Assembly: GCA_023634235.1 (NCBI GenBank)
Contig: JAMKCF010000016.1
Location: forward strand, 248,001 to 312,000
Reading direction: 5' to 3'
From: Pisaster brevispinus
Lineage: Eukaryota; Echinodermata; Asteroidea; Forcipulatida; Asteriidae
Length of the DNA: 64,000 nt
Positions 26,626 to 36,422 of the stretch are shown here, one piece after another. Each line of letters begins with the position of its first letter. Within the stretch, counting starts at the first letter, position 1. The position numbers and the translations under genes are program-made. A model generated the notes under the pieces. That model saw only the letters and a list, made by a program, of their open reading frames with translations. It had not been told where the DNA came from and made no database searches.

Positions 26626-27179
26626 TATTTGGAAAGTGGGCCATGGGAGTAGTGATACTACCTCAAGCAAATTAGCCAACAGGGGCTACGTATTAACACC
26701 AGCAAGAAACTTCCTGACCTGACCTGACCTTTTCTATACTGCATCTGAACTGAACTGACCCCACCTGACCTGACCTGCCCTAAAGGGCAATTAATATTCA
26801 AACTTATTAAATGTCAGCAGACGTAGACCGTAGACCTAATGAAAGAGTTTTGACAGATAATACTGTTCAATACGAAAGGAATAACAAACGTTTGCATGTG
26901 CCACGGAAAATGCACACAGTTGATTTGATGAGAGAAGACCGTACATGGCTGATTGACGTAACGTATCAGGATAATTCGCATTTATTTTCCATTTATCACT
27001 TAGCTGAATACAATGACAGATTTGTATGTGTGCATTACCTTAAATTGAAAGCTTGCAACATTCTTGAGTCTTTAAAATGTATACAATTCAAATAAAACTT
27101 GCCATATAATCGGACATACATCTTTAATTTATTAAGACTGCGTGAATTTACATGTAGGATTGCATGCACAATGATGCAA
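26626..27179. other. Spacer with a CCTGACCTGA-rich tract
   Basis: A short tract at 26715-26778 is built from ACCTGACCTG and GAACTGA words. The same words make up the minisatellite at 60.9-61.4 kb. A 94-codon open frame at 26811-27095 (plus) has no recognisable family or codon signal and I do not call it a gene. Confidence 0.4.
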
Positions 27180-27447
27180 CTAAAAAGGGGATTCAATAGT
27201 GTGTGTAGTCCTACCTCGAAAAAGCCGACGACCAGGAAGATGCGATGTAGAGTCAGACGCATACTGAGAAGCTCGTCTCTTGGGTTTTCGGCTATCTAGG
27301 TTATTCAATGCCTCTTCCTCTTTGGTGCTGATGGTATTTTGTTGCTCTGCAGGTTTCTGCTACCAACTCCTGGGCCTCTTGAAGCGCTTCAATCGCCGAG
27401 TCAGGATCAGATTTGTTGCTCAAAGCCAGTTTTGCCTTGCCCCGAAC
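27180..27447 (-). pseudogene. Frameshifted coding relic, unidentified
   Basis: Reading the minus strand from 27447, an open stretch contains SDPDSAIEALQEAQELVA, which looks like a helical, charged protein. About 60 bases later the open reading continues in another frame through STKEEEALNNLDSRKPKRRA and ends at a stop at 27180-27182. The change of frame with continued protein-like composition suggests one coding region broken by an indel. A basic, low-complexity tail of this sort occurs in transposon-encoded proteins, but I recognise no domain. Confidence 0.3.
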
Positions 27448-28830
27448 AATGTATCTTTCTTTATTTTATGGGAATGAACTCTTGTTTTTGGCGTTGAAAT
27501 GTCATCAAACCTTTCGTCAAAATAGTCTTTAGAACTGTTCAAAAGCTAAAAAGCTCATTCCCAATTCACTGGGTCTCTCTTCAGACGGATAAAATGAAGA
27601 CGCGGCCGGGGTAGGCCTATAATGGCGTTCGACATTACAGTACTGTACGTGCATACTATGGGTGTGGTCATCAAATGTCCTATTGCACAACCGGCACAAG
27701 ATGGAGAGCTCGTGCTGAAGAATGTGAAGTATGCACTGGATGCCTTTTCATTCGACAACTCCCTGGATGCAACAATAGATCAGTGCAGACATTGACCATT
27801 GCTATCAATAACAAACTGTTTGCTTTATCCGGCGTGACACCCAAGCGTCAACACACGTTCAACCAATAGGGGGAACTCCATTTCCCAATCTTACACCTCG
27901 CAACGGAGCTAATGCAATCTTTTGTCAGTAGGTACGGTGAAATACCGAATTAGGGCTGAGACTAGCATAATCATTTGGGGCACAATGGGAATGCAACTGG
28001 AGTTTACGTAACAGAAGAATCTGGGTGTCAAACAAAACTACATTTATATGGTGATACAGCTCTGTATCCATCAGTCGCGATACTTATTTGGTGTTATAAT
28101 GCAAAGGGTTAAGCATTTTCCTGCAATTTCCGTATCTTTCCCCGCGTGCTATTGGATTAGGATTTTGAAATTGTTTTAACTTTTTTTTTCCACTTAAAAA
28201 ACGCCGGCTTTTGGGACCCTTGGTGCAATGCTGAGGCCTTGATGAAGATTCTATAATAATTCTTGGCCCGAAAAAATATTTGAAATTGGGGTGCTAGACA
28301 ATATTTCATTGATACAAAAAGTTGATACAGTTTGACATTTTAATTCCCATAATGCATTTAATCTTATCACGTGTCACATCAATACAATTTTTTGGTGGAA
28401 CACTGAAAATGCTGTTGAAAAACAAGACAAAGTAAAAAAAAAACACCTTTTGACCATAGGTCAAAAAAGGTTTGCCATAGTAATAACTGACTAACCCCCC
28501 CCCCCATTAATTTTCTCAGAGAAAACGATTTTAGTTTATTCCAGATGAGTGACCGAGCCACAGTCACTGCAGTGTCACGTGACCTATATACATTTCTAGT
28601 CACTCTTATAGAGTCGTCACTACCTCGCTTAACGAGGCCATAAATATCCCTTTGATAAAACGGCACTTTGAATTGTGTATACTAAAACTGTCATTTATTG
28701 AAAACTTCTAACAACACAAAATTACCTTCAATCATCAAACCATAATTTTGCTGGAGCAAAAAATATATATGCTTTTTTACGTTATGGTTTTTTGCTCCAT
28801 TAGCAAAATGGTCACTGCTACCAGACCTTT
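27448..28830. other. Non-coding spacer
   Basis: I see nothing that supports a gene. The stretch contains homopolymer runs (T near 28183, A near 28434, C near 28496) and several unrelated short open frames. A short inverted segment around 28738-28802 repeats TTTTGCTCCA-like sequence on both sides (TTTTGCTGGAGCAAAA, then TTTTTTGCTCCATTAGCAAAA). Confidence 0.4.
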
Positions 28831-28852
28831 AAAAATATCATTTAAGTAAAGA

Positions 28853-29052
28853 CCAGTACTGGGCCAATGTATAACAGAGATGCTCAAACTGGATGTTTTG
28901 CTTACCAATGTTCTGCTCTGCAAAAATTGAGCACGAAGCAAGTCATAGACGGTACATGTGACATTGGCAAGTGACCTTCATCTGGTAAGCAAATGTCTTT
29001 GCGCTAAGCTACTTTTTGTGCTTAAGCAGCTATTTGAAAATGGGCCTTGCAG
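28853..29052. mobile_element. Possible degenerate inverted-terminal element
   Basis: The left side begins TACTGGGCCAATGTATAACA and the right side ends GTGCTTAAGCAGCTATTTGA followed by AAATGGGCCT. The outer GGGCC words and the neighbouring GCTTA words are inverted with respect to each other. The interior repeats GGTAAGCAAATG-like words, similar to the element at 33.9-34.1 kb. The arms are poorly matched, so this is a weak call. Confidence 0.3.
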
Positions 29053-29065
29053 GTCTTAGAATGTT

Positions 29066-29620
29066 TTCATAATGTAGGACTGAAACGTTTTCTAAACGTA
29101 GGATGGCAAATGGCACTGCCTCGTTATCAATCTGGAATTATTTGTCAAGTTGATTAAACTTGTTACTGAATTATGGTGTTTTCAAGACGACCCGAGAATA
29201 GTCCATAGCGGTTTATTGAGAGTTACGATTAGAAACCAATTTCGGACTAAAATAACCAGACCAGACTATTCATTGGTTTGCGTTGCATGTGGGCTGAACA
29301 CGGCGAACAGCAACCACGTGTCCAACGTGTCCAAAGAAAACTGGTCCCTCGTGTCGCAACTCTCTCAATACACAACGCCAAGTGTTGAGAACTATAAATC
29401 ATTGTGTACCCTTAAAAATGGACCAATATTAAAAGTACAGTTAAACACATCTATTCCTTTCACACCCAAACACTCATCAAAACTAAACGCTTAAATACAT
29501 GTTTTTCAATCAAAAAACTGAATATTTAAAAATCGATATCATTATTCCCACTAATGCTATTAATGTTAAAACATTAAGAGTCCGACTTTTTAACAGCTCC
29601 GTTGGTTTCAAAGCTTAACT
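29066..29620. other. Spacer with an unsupported 114-codon frame
   Basis: A plus-strand open frame at 29150-29494 contains no motif, signal peptide or membrane segment that I can recognise, and its codon choice looks like the flanking AT-rich DNA. I see nothing else. Confidence 0.35.
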
Positions 29621-29627
29621 GAAATAG

Positions 29628-29990
29628 TTATGATTTGGGGTTGAACAAAGACAAATTGACAAGAGCGGGATTTCAACCAACGACCTCCGGACGTGCCGGT
29701 GTAATAGGGAAATTTGCCCCCGGAGACTCTGTCCCCCATATGGGAAACTAACATGGGCTGGAGGAGGTTGATTCAAAAGAGGGCGAACAGATTCTCCTGC
29801 CACATCGGCGCTCTACCAACTGAGCTATCTAGCCCTATGTTGGCGGTCACCCTGGTTGTTTTGTCTTCAATATATTTGTTCGAGAGTGCCAGTCGGGAGC
29901 CATACAACTTTTGTCTTTGTTCAACCCCAAATCATTTAAAATTTACCATTCAGCTCCCCTTGTGGCTTATTATTTGATACCTTAAATAGT
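29628..29990. mobile_element. tRNA-like SINE core bracketed by inverted tails
   Basis: The minus strand from 29835 begins GGGCTAGATAGCTCAGTTGG, a good Pol III A box of the tRNA type. Well downstream on the same strand (29678-29663) is GGTTGAAATCCCGCTC, a B-box-like sequence. The distance is too long for a tRNA gene, so this is a SINE with an insertion or a composite. Flanking it are inverted copies of one tail: TGATTTGGGGTTGAACAAAG on the left (29630-29655) and TTTGTTCAACCCCAAATCAT on the right (29916-29935). The right copy continues into ATTTACCATTCAGCTCCCCT and CTTGTGGCTTATT, the same tail seen after the SINE at 32.6 kb. Confidence 0.65.
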
Positions 29991-30716
29991 TATAAGAACT
30001 TTTATTTATAAATGCATACTTATGACTTGTAAATCGACAAAAAAGACTTGATTGCTTGCCAGTAACATTGACCTAAATCAAACAATTATTGGGGTGCGCT
30101 TTTTGGAAGATCAGGTTAATACAAAAAAGAGCAAGAAAAACCATCATCAAATATTAAGACTGCCCTCATCATATTACATAAATTTCTAAAAGACATAATA
30201 TTTACAAGTGTCTGAGCGGCGGAACACTTATACAAGAGTGTGCATTTACACAATCCAACTAAACGGTACTTTATACAATGGCACTATGCTACCACACCAA
30301 GTTTATCTTTCTTCCATTCTTACTTCTTCCTCACAGAGGTTTTTGAGTTTTTGTTCTTTCTTTCTTCTCAAAGGTGGGGTTTTGGGTTTGTTTGTTTTTT
30401 AAGAAAAGGGAATAATAGAACATTGGAAGTACCCTGTAAGTACCACAACATCACTTCCATTACCCCTAAATTTCCCTTCTCCAATCATGTCCTACAGAAA
30501 GTGTTTAAAGCTCATTTGGAAGTAAAATTGCCACCTTTACAGATGCACCCTATTGCCCCCTTATCTTGTTATCTTATATAACAATAACTTAAGCTCTAAA
30601 TTATAGTTTAAAACCCTCTCAGCAACAATGTCAAAATTAGATTACTCCTTTGCCTATCATTCTCATAGTTCAAACCTGTTTTAGAAACAACATACAAATT
30701 ACAATTACTCCTTTTT
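29991..30716. other. Non-coding spacer
   Basis: I see no supported gene. Two overlapping plus-strand frames at 30208-30581 are T-rich and have no family features. The segment presumably includes 3' flanking sequence of the minus-strand exon at 30717-30877. Confidence 0.35.
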
Positions 30717-30877
30717 TCAATCATTGAGCAGCCAAGTCCTCCTCTGTACCGTTTCTTTAGAAATCTGACCACCAGAGATATCACGTCCACAAATACTGCA
30801 GAAATAAAACGCTGAGGGAAGTGGCAATCGGTTGTTAAGTTGTACCCAGTATGAAAGATGACCACAAAGAACTGTGC
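30717..30877 (-). CDS. Candidate terminal exon, unidentified Cys-containing protein
   Basis: The minus strand has a strong acceptor: a T-rich run of about 40 bases ending GATGTCAATTTAG (30878-30879 is the AG). It opens a frame of 52 residues that closes with TGA at 30717-30719. The peptide starts (G)TVLCGHLSYW, contains a CSICGRDISGG segment with a CxxC pair, and ends RRTWLLND. The composition is protein-like. I do not recognise the family. The entering phase (one base carried in) matches the leaving phase of the TIM22-like exon at 35.2 kb, but this sequence is unlike the TIM22 C terminus, so I do not join them. A 3' UTR would lie below 30717. Confidence 0.4.
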
Positions 30878-30889
30878 CTAAATTGACAT

Positions 30890-32225
30890 CAAAGAAAAGC
30901 AAAACAAAAAATGAGAATTATTTTGTTAGTTTTTTGGTATGAAGGAGTTGACCATGACAAAGACAAAAATGTTGCAGACAAGACCAAATAGGAGATAAGC
31001 ATTTTCAGGAGAGGGGATTTTTTATTTATTTTTCGTTGATGAGACTACGAGGTTCATGGGACTGGATTTAAATGCAAGTAGTAGAAGAAGGAATTCTGGA
31101 GTGTCAATCAAAACAGGGATGACAGTCAATTTGCTGACAAATAGTTTTGAAAATAGGATGAAAATTATTAGGAGGTATGTTGAAATGATGGCATTTCTAC
31201 CTCTTGGTAACTTCTGGAGTAATAGATTTCAAGGAGCTTCTGGGAATAGTATTCTCAGTGCTAGAGAAGTTGATCAAGGAGAACTCAACCCTAGTAGTAT
31301 GCCAGTGGAATGTTTTTCACAAGATTCTGGAAAGTACCGAGTACACAGTGCTTAACACACATCGGCGTACTGATGTATTGCTAAAACACAAATGATAGAT
31401 CAAAGAGAATGATTTGTTTTCTGACTCTGAAGAAAATAGCAGCTACTTGGTTCACTAGGCAGATTTAAAAAGGACTAAATTTGCTGATCAAACGGAAAGG
31501 GAAAACAAGTTGTGTGGGGTTGCAATTAAAGGTTGCACATGGGGCTTTCAGGGAACAGTAAACGATATTTCATTTTTGATCCAAAGATGTGCATATCCTG
31601 TGAGTAGCTAGATTCCAGAACAACAGCTTGTTAGCCTTCTCATGTTTTCTTGTGGTACTCTCAAGTTACATAGACTACAAAACCTGGGCCTAGAATTACA
31701 TGAAGGTCACAGTCTCTGTTCCCACTGCTCTTTGCCTTGGTGCCCCCTTCAAAAGTTTCTCATTGTTTTTCCAATTGAAGTGCCCTTAGTAACAAAAATT
31801 CAAATGGCCTTGCCCTCGCAATGTTGAAATTCCACTCCTGCAATTACACTCTGGGGTTCATTCAAAGTATCCCAAATAAAGCTGAACTAAACTTGCTTTG
31901 GAACTAGCGTTAGGGTTGGGGTGAATCCAATTTCCAGTTCTCAGTTGAAAAGGAAAGCATTGGAAAGAAAGCAAAGCCTATCCAACAACAAACTGAGTTT
32001 GGACTTCTTGTGACTCCAATACCCCTCCTGCAAACTGAACCCAACCCAAATGTCAACTCTTCTTAAGTGTGGTTGGATTTATTTAAGATGACGTTAATAA
32101 TTAAGAAGAGTCTTTCAAAAAAACACAAATTTCTTACATTGTCCACCTGCCACAAACTTAACTCCAAGCCACCAGTTGACCATCATGTTACTGTGATGAT
32201 ACACACGCCCTTAAACCGATGTGGC
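30890..32225. other. Spacer with a solo repeat tail
   Basis: At 31346-31392 there is CAGTGCTTAACACACAT followed by CTAAAACACAAATGAT. This is a single copy of the tail that brackets the SINE-like element at 34.2-34.45 kb. The rest shows no supported gene. Plus-strand frames at 31056-31395 overlap each other in two frames and are not convincing. Confidence 0.4.
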
Positions 32226-32232
32226 CTCTAGC

Positions 32233-32306
32233 TGGCGGGCTAGCTCAGTGGTCTAGTGGTAAGACATCTGCTTTAGCAATACAAAGGTCTTGGGTTCTTC
32301 TGGCTG
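32233..32306 (+). mobile_element. tRNA-like SINE head
   Basis: GGCGGGCTAGCTCAGTGGTC is followed by TAGTGGTAAGAC (A-box region), and 40 bases later by GGTCTTGGGTTCTTCTGG, a degraded B box. The spacing is about right for a tRNA, but the arms do not pair into a clean cloverleaf, so it is a tRNA-derived SINE or tRNA pseudogene rather than a working gene. Confidence 0.5.
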
Positions 32307-32594
32307 TTCTTCTTGCATAGAATGGAAAATGCTGTGTCTAATGTCCTAATCACTTTGGAGAAGGAGTACCACCAACAAACATCTGCCATCTGGGAGGAGG
32401 GGTGGGGAGATTTAAAAATAATTAAATTCATTCTGTTAACAAATTCTGTCTCTAAACCATAGTGCATGTTCAGTGTATTTTGGTCACTATTTTGTCACTA
32501 TCTTTGTTCAGGTGCACAGCAGCTTACGGTTGCATGGCTTCTGACTGGCACCTTCGAACAAAGTTATTGACAAAATAGGGAAGCCACCGACATA

Positions 32595-32742
32595 GGCCTA
32601 GATAGCTCAGTTGGAACAGCGACGATACTTTAAACTGGAAGTCGCTGGTTAAAATCAAAGTCTAGTACATTTTTCTATGTTCAACCCCAAATCATAAAAA
32701 AAATTACCCAGTCAGTTTCCCTTGTGGTTTATGGTTTATAAC
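32595..32742 (+). mobile_element. tRNA-derived SINE with AACCCCAAATCAT tail
   Basis: The head GGCCTAGATAGCTCAGTTGG (A box) is followed by GCTGGTTAAAATCAAAGTC (degenerate B box) about 40 bases on, a tRNA-sized spacing. The tail contains TTCAACCCCAAATCAT, an A run, TTACCCAGTCAGTTTCCCTT and GTGGTTTAT. The same tail occurs at 29.91-29.98 kb, which defines it as one dispersed family with at least two copies here. Confidence 0.65.
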
Positions 32743-33400
32743 TTGATATATGAAATAAAAAAGTTACATCCCCTTAAGGTGATCCTCTGACTGCCGCTTC
32801 CCAGGTTGTATCAACAACTTGGGTAAACTAATTACTTATTACTGGTTTAAACCCCAACTGTGAGAAACCCAAGTAATCAGGTAGGGACTGAAAACCCAAT
32901 CCACATGCAAGGCTGTGAAACTGTTTTGTTCGAAGATCGCCCGCAGGGGACTTTTGGAAATGTCCATGGTGCCCCTTTGAATGCAGCCTTCAGTACAGCC
33001 ATAGATGCAGTTGGTACTCGCTGTCACGAGATTCGAAGAGAAACTACTAACCTGAATTGCTAAATTACTTCCATACTTCTTCTGAATATTCTTTTTGTAC
33101 ACTTACTGCTTTTAGGACGTTTTCAAGTGAAAAGGTTAATTGAAGCAGGCCTGTCTATTACTGTAAAGAGGTACTGGTTACACTTCTTGTTTTCTTTTTA
33201 AATGAGAGATTGCCTAACGTCACAAGGCAGTAGGCAAACTTCACAGTGAGGGCTACAGTTAACTGATTTGGACTATTGACTCAAACCTACTGCCACCAGG
33301 GGCACGTTACCACCTACTCCTGGGGCTGAAACGCTGAAACAGGGTTACCCCCTTCACAGCCTGTAGGGATGTACACAATGTAAGTATGGGTATCAATTAT
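32743..33400. other. Repeat-rich spacer
   Basis: There are open frames on both strands at about 32839-33102, but neither has splice or family support. The sequence around GGGACTGAAAACCCAATCCA looks like dispersed-repeat sequence. The last part (about 33290-33400) probably belongs to the tail of the next SINE. Confidence 0.35.
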
Positions 33401-33404
33401 CCAC

Positions 33405-33570
33405 TAGGAGCCTGGCTGGTAGAGCAGAATGCACTACCTTCCCAACTTCTTATGGTTAAGTGCCTTGCTCAATAAAACAAGTGTCATGACCAGGATTCGA
33501 GCCCACACTCTGCTTATGACAACACCAGAACTTGGGTCCAGTGAACTAGACCGCACAGCCACGACACGCC
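33405..33570 (-). mobile_element. SINE with TTGAGCAAGGCACTTAACC-type tail
   Basis: On the minus strand the element starts GGCGTGTCGTGGCTGTGCGG then TCTAGTTCACTGG. It has a B-box-like GGGCTCGAATCC (33503-33492) and continues to ATTGAGCAAGGCACTTAACC. Heads and tails of this form mark tRNA-derived SINEs widespread in invertebrates and fish. A second copy is at 41.6-41.7 kb. Confidence 0.6.
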
Positions 33571-33753
33571 AGAAAGGGGTACATCGTACACCATGAAAGA
33601 AATTTGCCTCTCCACATGGTGGAAGCTTCGTTTATTTTTCTATCTAGTATTAAGCTTGATTAATTGAGTGAACTCATAATCACATTAGGGCACAAAGCAA
33701 AACAATTTTAATTTTGGCTTATAATGATGGTGGTAACAAATTGAAAGCAGGTC

Positions 33754-33890
33754 ATGGCTGTACGTGGAATAATTCACTCTCACCCAGCTACTGCAGGCGC
33801 GCTACACCCACCCCCCCATAAATACGCTACAAAGGAGGGTGTGTGTGTGTGCAGTAACTGGGTGAGAGTTCATAATTCCATGTACAACCA
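33754..33890. mobile_element. Fold-back hairpin element
   Basis: Left arm 33754-33793 (GGCTGTACGTGGAATAATTC then ACTCTCACCCAG, ending ACTGCA) is mirrored by right arm 33851-33890 (TGCAGTAACTGGGTGAGAGT, ending CATGTACAACC). Arms of about 40 bp differ at a handful of positions, and a 57-base loop contains runs of C and GT. It directly abuts the element at 33895. An open frame that runs through it is a by-product. Confidence 0.7.
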
Positions 33891-33894
33891 CAGG

Positions 33895-34146
33895 CCTGGG
33901 TTCGATTTCTTAGCTCTGCTTACCACTGAATTCTGCACTTATGATTACCATTCTCCGCTTAACGTGCAAGTGCCAAATTTCTGCACTAGCTGTGTAAGCA
34001 AAGAATGCCTAGTAACGTGGAGTACGCATGGGTACTAGCAAAAATTTCCTGCTAACCCCCCCAAAAAACTTGAAGTAAGCGCAGAATTCTCTGCTTCCGT
34101 AAGCACCGATTCTTTGCTTAAGGTAAGCAGAGCGAAGAAACTGGGC
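33895..34146. mobile_element. Inverted-terminal MITE-like element
   Basis: The left end is GCCTGGGTTCGATTTCTTAG then CTCTGCTTACC. The right end is GGTAAGCAGAGCGAAGAAAC then TGGGC. The terminal 25-30 bases are mutual inverted repeats with a few mismatches. The interior is rich in GCTTA and TAAGC words. No coding capacity. I could not define a target-site duplication. Confidence 0.6.
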
Positions 34147-34232
34147 TCTGCTTTGATCACGAAGAAAGTGCCCCTTTAAATCATGTTACTGTTTAATACA
34201 TGCATAACATACAACAGGGATAAACTATACTA

Positions 34233-34450
34233 TTTTGTGTTTTACTCTTCACTGATGTGTGTTGAGCATTGTCAACAAGGTCAAGTCCTATGGGAACAAA
34301 TCCACAACCATGTATAATACGTATAGGAGTGGGATTAGAACCCACGACCATTGCCATTCTACACAGATGCCTTACTACTAGAACCAGCTTGCATGGTAGC
34401 TTAACACAGTGCTTAACACACATTTGGTGTTTTGAGGGTAAAACACAAAC
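34233..34450. mobile_element. tRNA-like SINE core bracketed by inverted tails
   Basis: The minus strand carries GGTTCTAGTAGTAAGGC (A box, about 34387-34371) and GTGGGTTCTAATCCCACTCC (B box, about 34351-34328). On the left, TTTTGTGTTTTACTCTTC with GATGTGTGTTGAG (34233-34266) is inverted relative to CTTAACACACATTTGGTGTT with TAAAACACAAAC (34411-34450) on the right. This repeats the architecture of the 29.6-29.9 kb element with a different tail. A solo copy of the tail is at 31346-31392. Confidence 0.6.
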
Positions 34451-34662
34451 AATACAATATCATTGATGAGGTTTTTCACCTACCACCTGTAAGTGATCAA
34501 TTAGATTGATCAGCTTTGACTGCTTCCCTGAAATATACCCAGGCTGCTCCATGATGATAACTTGCTACTAGAAATGCTTTTGGTGAGTGACACAACTGTA
34601 AGCAGAAAATACAATAAATCTGGTATTGGCGTCAATAAGCATAAATTATTCAGAATGTCAAT

Positions 34663-34970
34663 AAAGGTTGAATGCTTGGGCTCGAATTCATACAACATTA
34701 ACTCGAGTTGTCAATATCGCCATAGTAATTTGCATTGTGACATCACACTTTGCTTAGCAATTGAGATCAATACATATCTGAAGATCAATCTTAGCTCTTT
34801 GAGAAATGGAGCCCGAGGCCAATTTCACAATGAGCTAAGTTGATCAATTCAACTGTGTATGTATCTTTATTGCTAAGCAAAGTGTCATGTCACATTATAA
34901 AACACTATGGCAATACTGACAACTCACTCTAAAAGATGAATCCTGGTGCTTTGTGAAACCGGCCCTAGGT
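34663..34970. mobile_element. Fold-back element with about 110-bp arms
   Basis: Left arm 34701-34812 contains GAGTTGTCAATATCGCCATA, GTGACATCACACTTTGCTTA and TTAGCTCTTTG. Right arm 34823-34930 contains the reverse complements: GAGCTAAGTTGATC, TGCTAAGCAAAGTGTCATGT, CACTATGGCAATACTGACAA and CTCACTC. It ends in GGTGCTTTGTGAAACCGGCC. A single, non-inverted copy is at 62.54-62.69 kb, so here two copies lie head to head. Confidence 0.75.
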
Positions 34971-35169
34971 ATCACTTCGGAGAGAAGGGTATAACAAAAA
35001 GGTCTCATTCGTTCCATCTTGTTGTGTAACCCGACTTTCCTAAGTGAAATCTGGGACAGATTTCATAAAGTTCTGAGGTTCATCATCAAATCTCGCTCTA
35101 GTAAATTTTGTTTTTGTTCAACACAAAATGAATATTTATATCCATATAAATATCAGTAATTTATCATAC

Positions 35170-35242
35170 CTCTGTATACTATAAGCCCGTCTGTAACACA
35201 GCCTGCCATGGGACTGTTCTTCCAGTCACTCTGACCTCGATA
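35170..35242 (-). pseudogene. TIM22-like exon (C-terminal half)
   Basis: Acceptor CTTAAG (35244-35243) and donor AGAG/GTATGA (GT at 35169-35168) bound 73 bases that read YRGQSDWKNSPMAGC and continue TDGLIVYR. Family knowledge: the inner-membrane translocase subunit TIM22 has, right after TECxIES, a segment of the form YRGxSDWKNSxxxGCxTGG. The match is specific. The previous exon (35819-35961) ends on a complete codon at IES, so the two splice in frame exactly at the expected point. The usual TGG is TDG here. The last TIM22 segment, with an AAFSxAIDYY motif, was not found downstream on this strand. It is listed as a pseudogene because of the missing parts, though a divergent working copy cannot be excluded. 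Confidence 0.6.
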
Positions 35243-35818
35243 CTTAAGTCAAGAGGATATAAAAAACACAATTAGACTACATCAAAATGTATATTAATCG
35301 TTTAGAGACCATAGCGGCCGGAAAATACTTGAACCAAATTGCCCCCAGCGGCTGCAAGCATCTGCAAGATCTGACCTTCTTCCACTCAACCAAAAAGTTC
35401 AAGGTATTGGATTGAAAATTGTCCAATGTTGGTATGGTATCTATGTTTCAAAATAAAACCAGGTTTTTGTTTGTTATTAATTAGTTTCAGACACTTTTAC
35501 ATGACCCAAACAAGTTTCAACAGATCAACAACAAAACCGTGCTTGGGCAAATGGTAATGGTTATACAGAAATGAATGGTCTCTTAAGGGTTAGAGACTCA
35601 TAGTCAATGTGGATCTGTTTGTGAATGTCTTTTCATTTAACTTCATTTATTACCTCTGGTTGTGAAGCCAAGGATTTTCAGAGCGAACTTAATAATCACT
35701 ATACAAGCCAAGAACCCCATTGAGAGAAGACAAAGAAAGGAAGTTTCAGATGTGGGAGGAAAACCCCAGAGAGTCAATTCTATCAGAACTACGTACAACC
35801 AAGTTGAACCCAACTTAC

Positions 35819-35961
35819 TGATTCTATAACACACTCTGTCCCTACAAACATGGCGCCGATATCTTTCAGGACAGCCCTGGCTTCTGTTTTGGCTGCTTGG
35901 TCAGGGTCCACAGGGTCAACACTTGCAGCAAACAACCCAATGGCAGCTCCTAGAGCGAACC
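35819..35961 (-). pseudogene. TIM22-like exon with internal deletion
   Basis: TIM22 is the channel-forming subunit that inserts carrier proteins into the mitochondrial inner membrane. Acceptor TTTACTTTGAAG and donor ATCA/GTAAGT frame 143 bases, phase 1 to 0. The peptide starts GFALGAAIGLFAASVDP and ends VLKDIGAMFVGTECVIES. Both ends match the family: a GxxLGxxxGxFxA helix, then VGAMFxxTECxIES. Between VLKD and GAMF, family members have about 14 more residues (the SYAKNF-containing segment leading into the second helix), which are absent here without a frameshift. Exon 1, which should encode the FKxxxxCVxG segment, was not found upstream before the LINE fragment. I infer a decayed or truncated copy. 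Confidence 0.65.
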
Positions 35962-36422
35962 CTTCAAAGTAAACCACACAATTATAAAAGATTAACCAAA
36001 TGCGCACTAAAACAAGAAACCGCAAACTCCCAAAACTTGTTAACCTTACACACCAATACATGTATGCAAAGCATGTATTACAAAGCACTATGGGAATCGA
36101 AACCACACATTCATGACACCAAAACCCTACTTCGAACAGATGTTTTATGCTTTTATAACAACATATTTTGGGGGGTGAAAACAATCCCTTTCTAATAGTC
36201 TGAACCATCAGATATAGACCAGAATTCCAAGCCAATGGAAGACATGCCAACTTCAGACAGGAGTGGCCAGGCTATAGCCCTTGGCTTATACTACATTGAT
36301 CTGCCGCACAATGCCTATGAGAATTCCTAGAGGAGTGCCATTGATGTAATATTTTCAAGGAATCAAAGAGTCAACCCAGGGTAATTTGACACTTGACACA
36401 GTACTTTTTTGCCAGGTCTCAA

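Noticed and set aside
26811..27095. 94-codon plus-strand frame
   Set aside because: No recognisable motif, no splice support, composition like the flanks.
29150..29494. 114-codon plus-strand frame
   Set aside because: No domain, no signal peptide or splice context; length is within chance for this window.
32860..33063. Plus-strand frame containing AAFSTAID, like the TIM22 C terminus
   Set aside because: It is on the strand opposite to the TIM22-like exons, lacks the flanking YY and preceding Gly pattern, and lies in repeat-like sequence.
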